Shown: positions 33,364 through 43,226 of the stretch, piece by piece
Layout of the letters: each line of letters starts with the position of its first letter
Numbering within the stretch: position 1 is the first letter of the stretch
Source: Sphingomonas jejuensis
GTDB taxonomy: Bacteria; Pseudomonadota; Alphaproteobacteria; Sphingomonadales; Sphingomonadaceae
NCBI RefSeq assembly: GCF_011927695.1
Contig: NZ_JAATJE010000002.1
Coordinates: 358,001 to 422,000, forward strand
DNA: 64,000 bases
Direction: 5' to 3'
Translations under genes and position numbers: made by a program
Notes under the pieces: model-generated
The model's database searches: none
What the model was told of the DNA's origin: nothing
The model's input: the letters and a program-made list of their open reading frames with translations, nothing else

Positions 33364-35124
33364 ATGGACCTGACCGCAAAGCTTCGCCAGCTCTTTGGTT
33401 TCGCGGGCTTTCGCGGCGTGCAGCAGCAGGTGGTCGACCGCGTGATGGCGGGCCGGCGCACCCTGGCCGTGATGCCGACGGGCGCGGGCAAGTCGCTCTG
33501 CTACCAGCTGCCGGCGGCCGCCCTGCCGGGAACGTGCGTCGTCATCTCCCCGCTGATCGCGCTGATGCACGACCAGCTGCGCGCCGCCACCGCCGTCGGC
33601 ATCCGTGCCGCCACGCTGACATCGGCCGACGACAATCGCGCCGAGACGATCGCCCGGCTGAAGGCGGGCGAGCTCGACCTGCTGTATGTCGCGCCCGAGC
33701 GGGCATCGGGCAGCGGATTCGCCCAGTTGCTGGATCAGGTGGACCTTGCCCTGTTCGCGATCGACGAGGCGCACTGCGTCAGCGAATGGGGGCATGACTT
33801 CCGGCCCGATTACCGGCTGCTGCGGCCGCTGCTCGACCGGTTCGACCATGTGCCGCGGCTGGCGCTGACCGCGACCGCCGATGCCCATACGCGCGCCGAC
33901 ATCCTGGTGCAGCTGGGCATCCCCGACGACGGGCTGATCGTCGCCGGGTTCGACCGGCCCAACATCCGCTACAGCATCGCGCCGCGCGACAACGCCACCG
34001 CGCAGATCAGTGCCCTGATGAAGGCGCATCTGGGCCCGGGCATCGTTTATGCCCAGACCCGCGCCGGAGTGGAGAAGCTGGCCGAGGCGCTGGGCCGCAC
34101 CGGGCGGCCGGTCCGCGCCTATCACGCCGGACTGGATCCGGCCGTGCGCGCCGCCAACCAGACCGCCTTTGTGCAGTCGGAGGACATGGTGATGGTGGCG
34201 ACCGTCGCCTTCGGCATGGGAATCGACAAGCCCGACGTCCGCTTCGTCGCGCATGCCGGCCTGCCAAAATCGATCGAAGCCTATTATCAGGAAACCGGGC
34301 GCGCCGGGCGCGACGGCGACCCGGCGGTGGCGCACCTGTTCTGGGGTGCGGAGGATTTCGCGCGCGCGCGGCTGCGGATCGGCGAGGTGGAGCCGGACCG
34401 CCAGCCCGGCGAGCGCGCCCGGCTGGCCGCGATGGGGGCGCTGGTGGAGACCGGCGGGTGCCGGCGCGCGGTGCTGCTGCGGCACTTCGGCGAAGCGCCC
34501 GCGGAGCAGTGCGGCAACTGCGACAACTGCCTGACGCCGCCGGCGGCGGTGGATGCGACGGAGGTCGCCCGCAAATATCTGTCCGCCGTGTTCCGGACCG
34601 GCCAGAGCTTCGGCAGCGGCTATGTGGAAAGCGTGCTGCTGGGAAAGTCGAGCGAGCGCAGCCTGATGAACGGACACGAGCAGCTGTCGGTGTGGGGCAT
34701 CGTCAGCGCGGGCGAGGCGACGCTGTTGCGGCCGGTGTCGCGCGCCTTGTTGCTGCGCGATGCGCTCCGCACCAACCATCATGGCGGGCTGGAATTCGGG
34801 CCGGGCGCCCGCGCGCTGCTGAAGGGGGAAGGAACGCTTTCCATCGTGCTGCCGCCGGTGCGCGCGCGGCGCCGGCGGGGCGAGGGCGCGGACGGGGAGA
34901 TGCCGCACGACCCGCTGTTCGAGGCGCTGCGCGATTGCCGGCGCCGGCTGGCAAGCGAAGCAGGCGTCCCGCCCTATGTGGTGTTCCACGATTGGACGCT
35001 GCGCGAGATGGCATCCGTGCGCCCGGCCACTCTGGCGGCGCTCGGCCGGATCACGGGTGTGGGCGCAAAGAAGCTGGACGCCTATGGCGCGGCGTTCCTC
35101 CAGGCGATGAAGGATGCGGCATGA
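33364..35124 (+). CDS. recQ: ATP-dependent DNA helicase RecQ
   Basis: 3'-5' helicase in recombination and fork repair. 586 residues. Motif I is MPTGAGKSLCYQLP near 38-51, motif II DEAHCVSEWGHDFRPDY near 137-153, and motif VI ETGRAGRDGD. The zinc-binding cysteines of the RQC region appear in CRRAVLLRHFGE and CGNCDNC. A C-terminal HRDC domain includes WTLREMASVRPATLAALGRI. ATG 33364 gives MDLTAKLRQLFGFAGFR, the expected N-terminus. It overlaps the following gene by 4 bases. Confidence 0.96.
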   Translation: MDLTAKLRQLFGFAGFRGVQQQVVDRVMAGRRTLAVMPTGAGKSLCYQLPAAALPGTCVVISPLIALMHDQLRAATAVGIRAATLTSADDNRAETIARLKAGELDLLYVAPERASGSGFAQLLDQVDLALFAIDEAHCVSEWGHDFRPDYRLLRPLLDRFDHVPRLALTATADAHTRADILVQLGIPDDGLIVAGFDRPNIRYSIAPRDNATAQISALMKAHLGPGIVYAQTRAGVEKLAEALGRTGRPVRAYHAGLDPAVRAANQTAFVQSEDMVMVATVAFGMGIDKPDVRFVAHAGLPKSIEAYYQETGRAGRDGDPAVAHLFWGAEDFARARLRIGEVEPDRQPGERARLAAMGALVETGGCRRAVLLRHFGEAPAEQCGNCDNCLTPPAAVDATEVARKYLSAVFRTGQSFGSGYVESVLLGKSSERSLMNGHEQLSVWGIVSAGEATLLRPVSRALLLRDALRTNHHGGLEFGPGARALLKGEGTLSIVLPPVRARRRRGEGADGEMPHDPLFEALRDCRRRLASEAGVPPYVVFHDWTLREMASVRPATLAALGRITGVGAKKLDAYGAAFLQAMKDAA

Positions 35125-35564
35125 TGGACAAGGACGTGGACCTGCGGTGGCTGGAGGACGGCTTTGCCGTTGCGGGGCAAATCGATGCCGCGCTGTTGGC
35201 GACGCTGAGGCAGGCCGGCATCACCGCGATCATCAACAACCGGCCGGATGGCGAGCAGCCGGGACAGCCGGACGACGCCAGCCTGGCCGCGGCCGCGCGG
35301 GCGGAAGGGATCGCCTGGACCCACGCGCCGATGAGCGGCGGGGTTTCGCCCGAGATGCTGGATGCGGTGGACGCCGCATCGGCAGATGCCGGCGCGGTGC
35401 TGGCGTTCTGCCGGTCGGGAACGCGGTCGGCCTATTTGTGGGCGCTGGCGCGGGCCCGGGCCGGCGGCGACCCGGACACGCTGTCGAGCCAGGCGGCGGC
35501 GGCGGGGTATGACCTCGCCGCCGTCCGGCCGTTGATGGAGCGCCTCGCCGCCGAGGCGCGATAA
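35121..35564 (+). CDS. TIGR01244 family (DUF442) phosphatase/sulfurtransferase-like protein
   Basis: A 147-residue protein with the fold of dual-specificity phosphatases. It has ITAIINNRPDGEQPGQP, HAPMSGGVSPEMLDAVDAAS and the active-site loop AFCRSGTRSAYLW, where Cys and Arg are four residues apart. Relatives are fused to persulfide dioxygenase domains in sulfide-handling proteins, but the substrate of stand-alone members is unclear. The start overlaps the recQ stop (ATGA). Confidence 0.83.
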   Translation: MMDKDVDLRWLEDGFAVAGQIDAALLATLRQAGITAIINNRPDGEQPGQPDDASLAAAARAEGIAWTHAPMSGGVSPEMLDAVDAASADAGAVLAFCRSGTRSAYLWALARARAGGDPDTLSSQAAAAGYDLAAVRPLMERLAAEAR

Positions 35565-35567
35565 CGC

Positions 35568-35771
35568 TTATTCCTCGTCCGCGTCCTCGTCGTCGTCATA
35601 GTCGTCGAGGTCGTCCGCAGTGGACAGATGTTCGTCGATCGCCTCGGCGATGAGGTCGAGCTGCTCGACCGTGGCAGTGAACTCGGTCGAGTTTCCGTCA
35701 TCGTCCTCGATCGACAGGAGATAGCCTTCCGAATCGGGTTCGATCGTGAAGCGGGACAAGGCGCGTGCCAT
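35568..35771 (-). CDS. Small acidic protein of unknown function
   Basis: A 67-residue cytoplasmic protein with a structured N-terminal part, RFTIEPDSEGYLLSIEDDD, and a highly acidic tail ending LDDYDDDEDADEE. No family recognised. It is convergent with the TIGR01244 gene, 3 bases apart. The acidic tail could mimic nucleic acid or bind cations, but this is only a guess. Confidence 0.65.
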   Translation of the reverse strand: MARALSRFTIEPDSEGYLLSIEDDDGNSTEFTATVEQLDLIAEAIDEHLSTADDLDDYDDDEDADEE

Positions 35772-35847
35772 AAAACCTCCGATGCTGTTCGGGGTTTGGC
35801 AACGCCCAACTCGGCCCGCGTTTCCGTGCCGCGCTGAGACTTTCGTT

Positions 35848-35875
35848 CGGCCGGTCCGGCGGCGCGGACCGGCCG
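35848..35875 (-). terminator. Terminator hairpin after amtB
   Basis: Perfect 11-base stem CGGCCGGTCCG (35848-35858) and CGGACCGGCCG (35865-35875) with a 6-base loop. It begins 7 bases past the amtB stop codon on the minus strand. No long T run follows. Confidence 0.65.
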
Positions 35876-35882
35876 ATGACGA

Positions 35883-37223
<1,341 letters not shown>

Positions 37224-37336
37224 CGCCACCCCCTTCGATGCTGCTGATGCGAAGGGACGATGCTAACAAAAACTTTCCGTTCGCCAAGCTTTTTGCTGCG
37301 CCTGCGAACGATTTTAGGACAGAATGTTCCGGAAGG

Positions 37337-37825
37337 TCAGTTCGGCGTGCCGGTGTTGCTGCCGTTGTTGGCGCCGCCCATGCCCGGCGCGCCCACGCGG
37401 CCGATGTTGCCGAAGATCTCGTCAAAGAAGCTGCGGTCGCGGCCGAGCGTCGGCGTGGTGCGCGACGTCGGAGACACCGACGCGATCTGTTCCAGGCCGG
37501 TGCGCTCCACCGACTGAACGTTGCCGGCATCGTCGAAGCGGACATGAATCACGTTCTGCGACGCCGCCTTGGGCCGGCCGAAGGCGAACTGCCGCGTCTG
37601 GCGCGAAACATAATACCAGTCGCGCTGATCGAACTGGCCCTGGAAGGTCGGGCGCCCGAGCGTCCCCTGCACCGAGGCGCGGTTGTCCACGCCCGGCGCG
37701 ATCGCGCTGGTCAGGCTTTCGTCGGCGACATAGCCGGAATAGGTGATCGACTGCGTGCAGCCGCCCGCGCCCACCAGCAGCAGCGCCGCCGCAAGCGTCA
37801 CCAGCCTCGTTCCCGTCACCGACAT
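37337..37825 (-). CDS. bamE: Outer membrane assembly lipoprotein BamE
   Basis: Accessory lipoprotein of the BAM complex that inserts beta-barrel proteins. 162 residues. The lipobox VGAGGC puts the lipidated Cys at 23, and the SmpA/OmlA fold follows with VDNRASVQGTLGRPTFQGQF and DWYYVSRQTRQFAFGRP. A Gly/Asn-rich tail (GGANNGSNTG) ends the protein. It is divergent from the CBP3-chaperone gene, a neighbour relation I recall in other alphaproteobacteria. Confidence 0.9.
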   Translation of the reverse strand: MSVTGTRLVTLAAALLLVGAGGCTQSITYSGYVADESLTSAIAPGVDNRASVQGTLGRPTFQGQFDQRDWYYVSRQTRQFAFGRPKAASQNVIHVRFDDAGNVQSVERTGLEQIASVSPTSRTTPTLGRDRSFFDEIFGNIGRVGAPGMGGANNGSNTGTPN

Positions 37826-37934
37826 GATCTCTCCAACTCAACCACAAGCGCATCGCCTTGCAACGGCCGCGCGCCCGCTCAATATGCGCGATCACCGTGG
37901 ATCGGCAAGCCAGCGAAGGATGCGCCCGCCCCCC

Positions 37935-38456
37935 ATGTCCTTCTTGCAGCGTCTTTTCCGAGGCCGGGGCGACGACGCCGCGGCGATCACCCCGCTCTAT
38001 TCGGCGATCGTCACGCGTGCGCGTGAACCACATTGGTATCTCGACGGCCGCGTGCCGGACACGATTGATGGCCGGTTCGACATGATCGCCGCGATCATGG
38101 CCGCGGTGCTCATCCGGCTGGAGGACGACCCGGCGGCCCGCGCACCCTCCACACACCTGGCCGAAGTGTTCATGGACGACATGGTCGGGCAGCTGCGCGA
38201 GATCGGCGTGGGCGACGTGGTTGTCGGCAAGCATGCCGGGCGGATGATGAGCGCGCTGGGCGGCCGGCTGACCGCCTATCGCACCAGCACCGATCCGGTC
38301 GAGCTGAAGCCCGCGCTGGTCCGCAACATCTATCGCGGGGTCGATCCCGGCGAGGCCGCACTTGACCATGTGGCCGCAGCCCTCACCCGGTTCCGGTCGG
38401 AGCTTGCGCAGACGCCGAGCGCCGCCATCCTGGCCGGCACGCTGCCGCCGGCATGA
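37935..38456 (+). CDS. Ubiquinol-cytochrome c chaperone family protein (CBP3-like)
   Basis: Assembly factor for the cytochrome bc1 complex, by analogy with mitochondrial CBP3/UQCC1. 173 residues, with TPLYSAIVTRAREPHWYLDG near 19-38, RFDMIAAIMAAVLIRLEDD near 47-65 and VFMDDMVGQLREIGVGD, all characteristic. ATG 37935 yields MSFLQRLFRG. Its stop overlaps the start of the YceD gene. Confidence 0.88.
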   Translation: MSFLQRLFRGRGDDAAAITPLYSAIVTRAREPHWYLDGRVPDTIDGRFDMIAAIMAAVLIRLEDDPAARAPSTHLAEVFMDDMVGQLREIGVGDVVVGKHAGRMMSALGGRLTAYRTSTDPVELKPALVRNIYRGVDPGEAALDHVAAALTRFRSELAQTPSAAILAGTLPPA

Positions 38457-38977
38457 GCATGCCGGAATTCTCACGCCGCATCGCGCTCGACACCGTGGGT
38501 GAAGGCGGCCGCGACGTGGCCGTGGAGGCGGACGCCGACGAGCGTCAGGCGCTGGCTCGGCGGTTCGACCTGTACGCGCTCGACCGGCTGGACGCGACCG
38601 CACGGCTGACGCTCCGGTCCGGGATCGTCCATGCCGAAGGGACGCTGCACGGCACCGGCGCGCAGCGCTGCGTCGTGACCGATGCGCCCGTGCCCGTCCT
38701 GATCGACGAGGCCTTTCATCTCCGCTTCGTGGACGATGCGCCGGAGGGCGACGAGATCGAGCTGTCGGAGGAGGATTGCGATACGTTGCCGCTGGATGGC
38801 AACGCGATCGACCTGGGAGAGGCGGTCGCCGAGACCTTCGCCCTGGCGCTGCCGCCCTTTCCCCGTGCGCCGGACGCGGATGCCGTGCTGCGCGCGGCGG
38901 GCGTAAAGAGCGAGGAAGAGGCCGGTCCGTTCGGGTCGCTCGCGGCGCTGAAGGACAAGCTTGCGCGTGGTGAGTAG
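38453..38977 (+). CDS. YceD family (DUF177) protein
   Basis: A 174-residue protein of the YceD family linked to 23S rRNA or ribosome handling. It has GAQRCVVTDAPVPVLIDEAF HLRF in two adjacent parts and the acidic motif EGDEIELSEEDCDTLPLDG before a helix with LGEAVAETFALALPPFPR. In most bacteria rpmF and plsX come next; here the 553-residue unknown gene follows after 18 bases instead. Confidence 0.85.
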   Translation: MSMPEFSRRIALDTVGEGGRDVAVEADADERQALARRFDLYALDRLDATARLTLRSGIVHAEGTLHGTGAQRCVVTDAPVPVLIDEAFHLRFVDDAPEGDEIELSEEDCDTLPLDGNAIDLGEAVAETFALALPPFPRAPDADAVLRAAGVKSEEEAGPFGSLAALKDKLARGE

Positions 38978-38995
38978 GCGGCCGGGCGGCGCGCG

Positions 38996-40657
38996 TTGAG
39001 CATCGTCACCGCGCTGGCGCGGTGGATCGGCCGCAAGGGGCTGCTGTTCGTCGCGCTGGTCGCGGCGCTGATCGCCTACCAGATGATCCGGCCGTCCTAC
39101 GACCGGTACCGGGATCTCAGCGCGCAGGTGCAGTCGGCGCGGGTCGCCGGCCCTGCGCTGGACGCCGCGGGACGCGACGCGCTGACGGGCGGGGAGCGCG
39201 CACTCACCGATGCCCACCGGCTGGGCGTGGCGCAGATCGACGCGCGGCTGGGGGCGGCGCGGCAGGCGCAGGCGGACCGCGCCGGGCGGTGCGGCAGCGA
39301 CCTGGGAGCGGCGCTGCGCGGGGGTGCGGCCGCGGTGATCGACAATCGCCGGGCCTGCTTCGAGCAGGCGGCGATCGGGCGGGAGATCAGCGTCCTGACC
39401 GAACTGCGCGCCACCGCCGATGCGCGCCGACCGGGGGAAAGCGTCGAAGATGCAATCACCCGTCATGTCGCCGACATGCGCGCGGCGGCCGCGGAGATGC
39501 GCCGGGCGGCCGCGGACATGCGCGCGGCGCGGAGCTGGCAGGATGCCTTTCGCCGGAACCAGCAGCGTGAGGCCGCAGCGGCGCGCTACACGGCGGCCCA
39601 GGCGCGGGCAGAGCGGGCGCGCGGCCAGGCGGAGCGGCTGGTCCGGTCGCGCGAGCGGATGGCCACGGCGGAGGTCACTGCCCAGCGGCGGGTGGCCGAA
39701 GCGCGTGCGGCGTTCGAGAGGCTTGCGGTCGACCGGGCCGGGGCGCTGCGGCGGACCTATGCCGACCGGCTGGGCACGTGGAGCGCGCAGGTCGGGCTGC
39801 CGGGCATCCTGCGGACGGCGGCATGGCTGCTCATGGGCATTATCCTCATGCCCTATGCCATTCGGCTGTTCTGCTGGTTCGTGCTGGCGCCGCTGGCGAT
39901 GCGCCGCCCGTCCATTCGGCTGCGGGTGCCGGGCGGCGGCGACCGCCCGATCCCCTTGCCGGACCGCAGCGGCCCATCCGTGGCGGTACGGCTGTCGCCG
40001 GGCGAGGAGCTGCTGGTGCGGCAGTCCTTCCTTCAGTCGACCAGCGTGGAGGGCACCAAGGCGACCCGCTGGCTGCTCGACACGCGCCATCCGCTGACCA
40101 GCATCGCGTCCGGCCTGAGCTTCCTCACGCGACTGCGCGGCGACGGGGGCGCGACCACGGTGTCCGCGACGGCCGACCCCTTTGCCGAGGTGGCGATCCT
40201 GACCCTTCCGGACGGCGCAGCTTGCGTCGTGCAGCCGCGCGCCCTTGCTGCGGTGGCGGAGCCGATCGGCCGGCCGCTCAGGATCACCAGCCACTGGCGG
40301 CTGTTCAGCCTCAATGCCTGGCTGACGCTGCAGCTTCGCTTTCTGGTGTTCCATGGGCCGGCGCGGCTGGTGCTGAAGGGCGGCCGCGGGGTGCGCGTGG
40401 AGCGGGCGGAGGCCGGCCGGGTTTTCGGCAGCGACCAGCTGATCGGATTTTCGGCGGACCTCTCCTACGCCGTCACGCGGTCGGAGACGTTCTGGCCCTA
40501 CTTCCTTGGCCGCGAATCCTTGCTGAAGGACCGGGTGCAGGCAGGCGCGGGCGTGCTGATCGTGGAGGAAGCGCCGCTGGGCGGGCGGCGCGGCGCGGGG
40601 CCGCGGCGCGGGATCGAAGAACTGGTGGACGCGGGGCTGAAGGCCTTCGGCCTCTAG
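38996..40657 (+). CDS. Unknown membrane protein with coiled coil and AIM24-like C-terminal region
   Basis: A 553-residue protein starting at TTG. Residues 14-31 form a membrane helix (KGLLFVALVAALIAYQMI), 60-260 are an Arg/Ala-rich helical, probably coiled-coil region with few Cys (100 and 121), 270-300 hold a second membrane segment (AAWLLMGIILMPYAIRLFCW), and 310-553 are a beta-rich cytoplasmic part. That part, with FGSDQLIGFSADLSYAVTRS and VQAGAGVLIVEEAPL, resembles AIM24/TIGR00266 beta domains to my eye. It has no close named family I can give. The helical region would be periplasmic if both helices span. Confidence 0.75.
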   Translation: MSIVTALARWIGRKGLLFVALVAALIAYQMIRPSYDRYRDLSAQVQSARVAGPALDAAGRDALTGGERALTDAHRLGVAQIDARLGAARQAQADRAGRCGSDLGAALRGGAAAVIDNRRACFEQAAIGREISVLTELRATADARRPGESVEDAITRHVADMRAAAAEMRRAAADMRAARSWQDAFRRNQQREAAAARYTAAQARAERARGQAERLVRSRERMATAEVTAQRRVAEARAAFERLAVDRAGALRRTYADRLGTWSAQVGLPGILRTAAWLLMGIILMPYAIRLFCWFVLAPLAMRRPSIRLRVPGGGDRPIPLPDRSGPSVAVRLSPGEELLVRQSFLQSTSVEGTKATRWLLDTRHPLTSIASGLSFLTRLRGDGGATTVSATADPFAEVAILTLPDGAACVVQPRALAAVAEPIGRPLRITSHWRLFSLNAWLTLQLRFLVFHGPARLVLKGGRGVRVERAEAGRVFGSDQLIGFSADLSYAVTRSETFWPYFLGRESLLKDRVQAGAGVLIVEEAPLGGRRGAGPRRGIEELVDAGLKAFGL

Positions 40658-40697
40658 CCCCGCGCGCATGAGCGGCGTCGGCCCCGGGCGGGCGCGC

Positions 40698-40718
40698 GGC
40701 CGGCCTCAGTGGCCGGCC
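40698..40718. terminator. Hairpin at the convergent boundary with the phosphohexomutase gene
   Basis: GGCCGGCC (40698-40705), loop TCAGT, GGCCGGCC (40711-40718). The hairpin spans the last codons and stop of the minus-strand gene and lies about 40 bases past the stop of the plus-strand gene. A bidirectional terminator is possible. Confidence 0.4.
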
Positions 40719-42094
40719 TGCTCACCCCGTTCGATGCCCGACTTCGCCAGCTGATCGTCGATCTGCGCCATCAGCCGGTCGAGCCCGGCCTGGTCCTTCG
40801 CCTCGGCGCGGGCGACCAGCACGTCCTGCGTGTTGGATGCGCGCAGCAGCCACCACCCGTCGGGCGTGTTGACGCGCGCGCCGTCTGTGCGGTTGACGTC
40901 GGCGCCGTCCGCCTCCAGCCGGTCGAGCACTTCGTCCACGGCCGCGAACTTGCGCGTCTCGTCCACCTGGAAGCGCATTTCCGGCGTGTTGACCATCTGC
41001 GGCATGTCCGACTTCAGCTGGGTCAGCGACTTGCCCGATGCCTTGACCGCCCCGATCAGGCGGACGGCGGCATAAAGCGCGTCGTCGAAACCGTAATAGT
41101 CGTGCGCGAAGAAGATATGGCCGCTCATCTCGCCGGCGAGCGGGGCACCGGTTTCCTTCATCTTGGACTTGATGAGGCTGTGGCCGGTCTTCCACATCAA
41201 GGGCTCGCCGCCCAGTTCCGCCACGCGATCGTAGAGCGCCTGGCTGGTCTTCACGTCGGCGATGATGGTGGCGCCGGGCACCGCCTTCAGCACCGGCTCG
41301 GCAAGGATCGACAGCAGCTGGTCGCCCCACACGATGCGGCCCTGCCCGTCGATCGCGCCGATGCGGTCGCCGTCGCCGTCGAAGGCGACGCCAAAGTCGA
41401 GCCCCTTTTCGGCGACCAGGCGGCGCAGGTCCTCCAGGTTCTTTTCCTCGGTCGGGTCGGGATGGTGGTTCGGGAAGGCCGAATCGACGTCCGTGAACAG
41501 CAGGTGGTGCTCGCCCGGCAGCTGCGCCGTCAGCTTCTCGATCGCGGGGCCGGCGGCGCCGTTGCCGGTGTCCCAGCCGATCCGGTACTCGCCGCCCGAA
41601 TAGCCGGCGACCAGACGCCCGACATATTGGTCGAGGATGTCGAAATCGGCGACGCTGCCGCGCTCGTCCGACTCCACCCAATCGCCCGCGGCCGACAGCC
41701 GGCCGACCTCCTGGATGTCCTCACCGAAGAATGGCCGGTGCTGGAACACCATCTTGAAGCCGTTGTAGTTCGCCGGGTTGTGGCTGCCGGTGATCATGAT
41801 GCCGCCGTCCACCTCGAGCACGGCTTCGGCATAATAGAGCATCGGCGTGGGGCCGAGGCCCACCCGCACCACGCTGACGCCGCCCGTGGTGAGCCCGTCG
41901 ATCAGCGCGTCGGACAGCCGCGGCGAGCTTTCGCGCCCGTCATAGCCGACCGCCACCCGCGTGCCGCCCGCGCGCGTCAGCAGCGTCGCGAAGCTGCGGC
42001 CGATCGCATAGGCGTCCTTTTCGCCAAGCGTTTCGCCGATGATCCCGCGGATGTCGTATTCGCGCAGCGAACTGGGGTGAAACTGATGGGTCAT
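40706..42094 (-). CDS. Phosphomannomutase/phosphoglucomutase
   Basis: Interconverts the 1- and 6-phosphates of mannose or glucose to supply sugar nucleotides for polysaccharides. 462 residues. N-terminal REYDIRGIIGETLGEKDAYA, active-site Ser near 104 in TGSHNPANYNGFKM, metal loop FDGDGDRIGAID near 245-256, sugar loop GEMSGHIFF and phosphate loop LLRASNTQDVLV are all present. It resembles AlgC/ManB proteins with dual activity. The start overlaps the DnaJ-like gene by 4 bases. Confidence 0.95.
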   Translation of the reverse strand: MTHQFHPSSLREYDIRGIIGETLGEKDAYAIGRSFATLLTRAGGTRVAVGYDGRESSPRLSDALIDGLTTGGVSVVRVGLGPTPMLYYAEAVLEVDGGIMITGSHNPANYNGFKMVFQHRPFFGEDIQEVGRLSAAGDWVESDERGSVADFDILDQYVGRLVAGYSGGEYRIGWDTGNGAAGPAIEKLTAQLPGEHHLLFTDVDSAFPNHHPDPTEEKNLEDLRRLVAEKGLDFGVAFDGDGDRIGAIDGQGRIVWGDQLLSILAEPVLKAVPGATIIADVKTSQALYDRVAELGGEPLMWKTGHSLIKSKMKETGAPLAGEMSGHIFFAHDYYGFDDALYAAVRLIGAVKASGKSLTQLKSDMPQMVNTPEMRFQVDETRKFAAVDEVLDRLEADGADVNRTDGARVNTPDGWWLLRASNTQDVLVARAEAKDQAGLDRLMAQIDDQLAKSGIERGEQAGH

Positions 42095-42354
42095 GAACGG
42101 CTCCGTCTCTCGATCTCGGCAAGAAGGGTGTCGCGCGCGGCGTTGGCGCGGCCGGCAAGCTCTGCGCTGCCGCCCGCGTCCGGATGCACGCGTGCGATGA
42201 TGCGGCGGTGGGCCGAACGCACATCGTCGGCCGAGGCTCCGCCGCCGAGTTCCAGCGTGCGGCGCGCCTCCGCGAGCGTCATGGCCGGGCGCTTCGACCG
42301 GCCGAGCCAGGCGAGCACCGCCAGCACCAGCAGGCCGAGCAGGAGCAGCTTCAC
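42091..42354 (-). CDS. Membrane-anchored J-domain protein (TIM14/DjlA-like)
   Basis: An 87-residue DnaJ-type co-chaperone with one N-terminal membrane helix, VKLLLLGLLVLAVLAWLG, and a short J domain containing the HPD tripeptide in IIARVHPDAGGSAELAGR. The layout matches mitochondrial Tim14/Pam18. It begins with GTG overlapping the mipZ stop and ends overlapping the phosphohexomutase start, so all three genes are co-translated. Confidence 0.82.
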   Translation of the reverse strand: MKLLLLGLLVLAVLAWLGRSKRPAMTLAEARRTLELGGGASADDVRSAHRRIIARVHPDAGGSAELAGRANAARDTLLAEIERRSRS

Positions 42355-43145
42355 GACGCGAGCGCCGCCGTGCTGGCGCGTTCGGGAAGCTGCAGGCCGG
42401 AGACGAGCTCGCGCAGTTCCTGGCGTGCGGCGACATGGCCGAGGCCAACGTCCGTCATGGCCGCGATGTCGAGAAGCGTGAGCCCCGACGGAAACAGCTC
42501 CCGGTAGATCACGCGCTCGCCCAAGCCCGGGATCAGGCGGAAGCCGACGCGCTTCGACAGCTGCTGGAGCGCGTCGCCGACCCGGCGCATGTTGCGCGCC
42601 TCGATATGCTGGAGGCGGTTGCGGAGCACCACCCAGTCGATGGTCGCGCCGTCGGCCCGGGCCCGCGCCTTGCGCGTGTCCCAGATCAGCTCCGAATAGA
42701 AGGACGGGCGCGTGACCTTGTAGCTTTCGGCATCGACCTGCCCGATCAGGTCGAAATCGACGAAGCTGTCGTTCATCGGCGTGACCAGCGTGTCCGACAG
42801 CCGCGCGGCGGCGCGGGCAAGGGGATCGTCGCGGCCGGGCGTGTCGATCACCAGGAAATCGGCACCGTCCGCAATCTCCGCCAGGCGGGCATCGAAGCCG
42901 TCCTCCGCCGTGCCGTCCAGCACCTTCCAACGCGGCACCGGCAGGTCCAGCGACCGCTTGCGCATGGTGGCGACACGGTTTTCGAGATAGCGGGCAAGGG
43001 TGCGCTGGCGATGATCGAGATCGATGGCGGCGACGCTGCGGCCGGTAGCGGCGAGAGCGACGGCGACATGGACGGCGGTGGTGGATTTCCCCGTGCCGCC
43101 CTTTTCGTTCGCGAACACGATCAGGTGCGTGCCGCCGATTGCCAT
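42351..43145 (-). CDS. mipZ: Division-plane positioning ATPase MipZ (ParA family)
   Basis: P-loop ATPase that forms a gradient from the poles and blocks FtsZ rings away from midcell. 264 residues. Deviant Walker A NEKGGTGKST lies at about 13-22, followed by VAAIDLDHRQRTLARYLENR, the MipZ-specific stretch, and the switch DFLVIDTPGRDDP. MipZ is an alphaproteobacterial marker and usually binds ParB at the centromere. It is divergent from panC across 81 bases. Confidence 0.93.
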   Translation of the reverse strand: MAIGGTHLIVFANEKGGTGKSTTAVHVAVALAATGRSVAAIDLDHRQRTLARYLENRVATMRKRSLDLPVPRWKVLDGTAEDGFDARLAEIADGADFLVIDTPGRDDPLARAAARLSDTLVTPMNDSFVDFDLIGQVDAESYKVTRPSFYSELIWDTRKARARADGATIDWVVLRNRLQHIEARNMRRVGDALQQLSKRVGFRLIPGLGERVIYRELFPSGLTLLDIAAMTDVGLGHVAARQELRELVSGLQLPERASTAALAS

Positions 43146-43226
43146 TCGCCCGTTACCTGCCCCTTGATCGCGTCCGCAACGAACGTCATTGACCCTGGTC
43201 CGCGCCATAGTCGAGGGGGCAAGCCG

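Noticed and set aside
37224-37336. Possible RpoN/NtrC promoter before amtB
   Set aside because: The best match has GG-N10-GT rather than GC and lacks the TGGCAC and TTGC boxes, so nitrogen control could not be supported.
38471-40669. 732-codon minus-strand frame opposite yceD and the 553-residue gene
   Set aside because: Shadow frame; the plus-strand reading has clear membrane helices and correct gene spacing.
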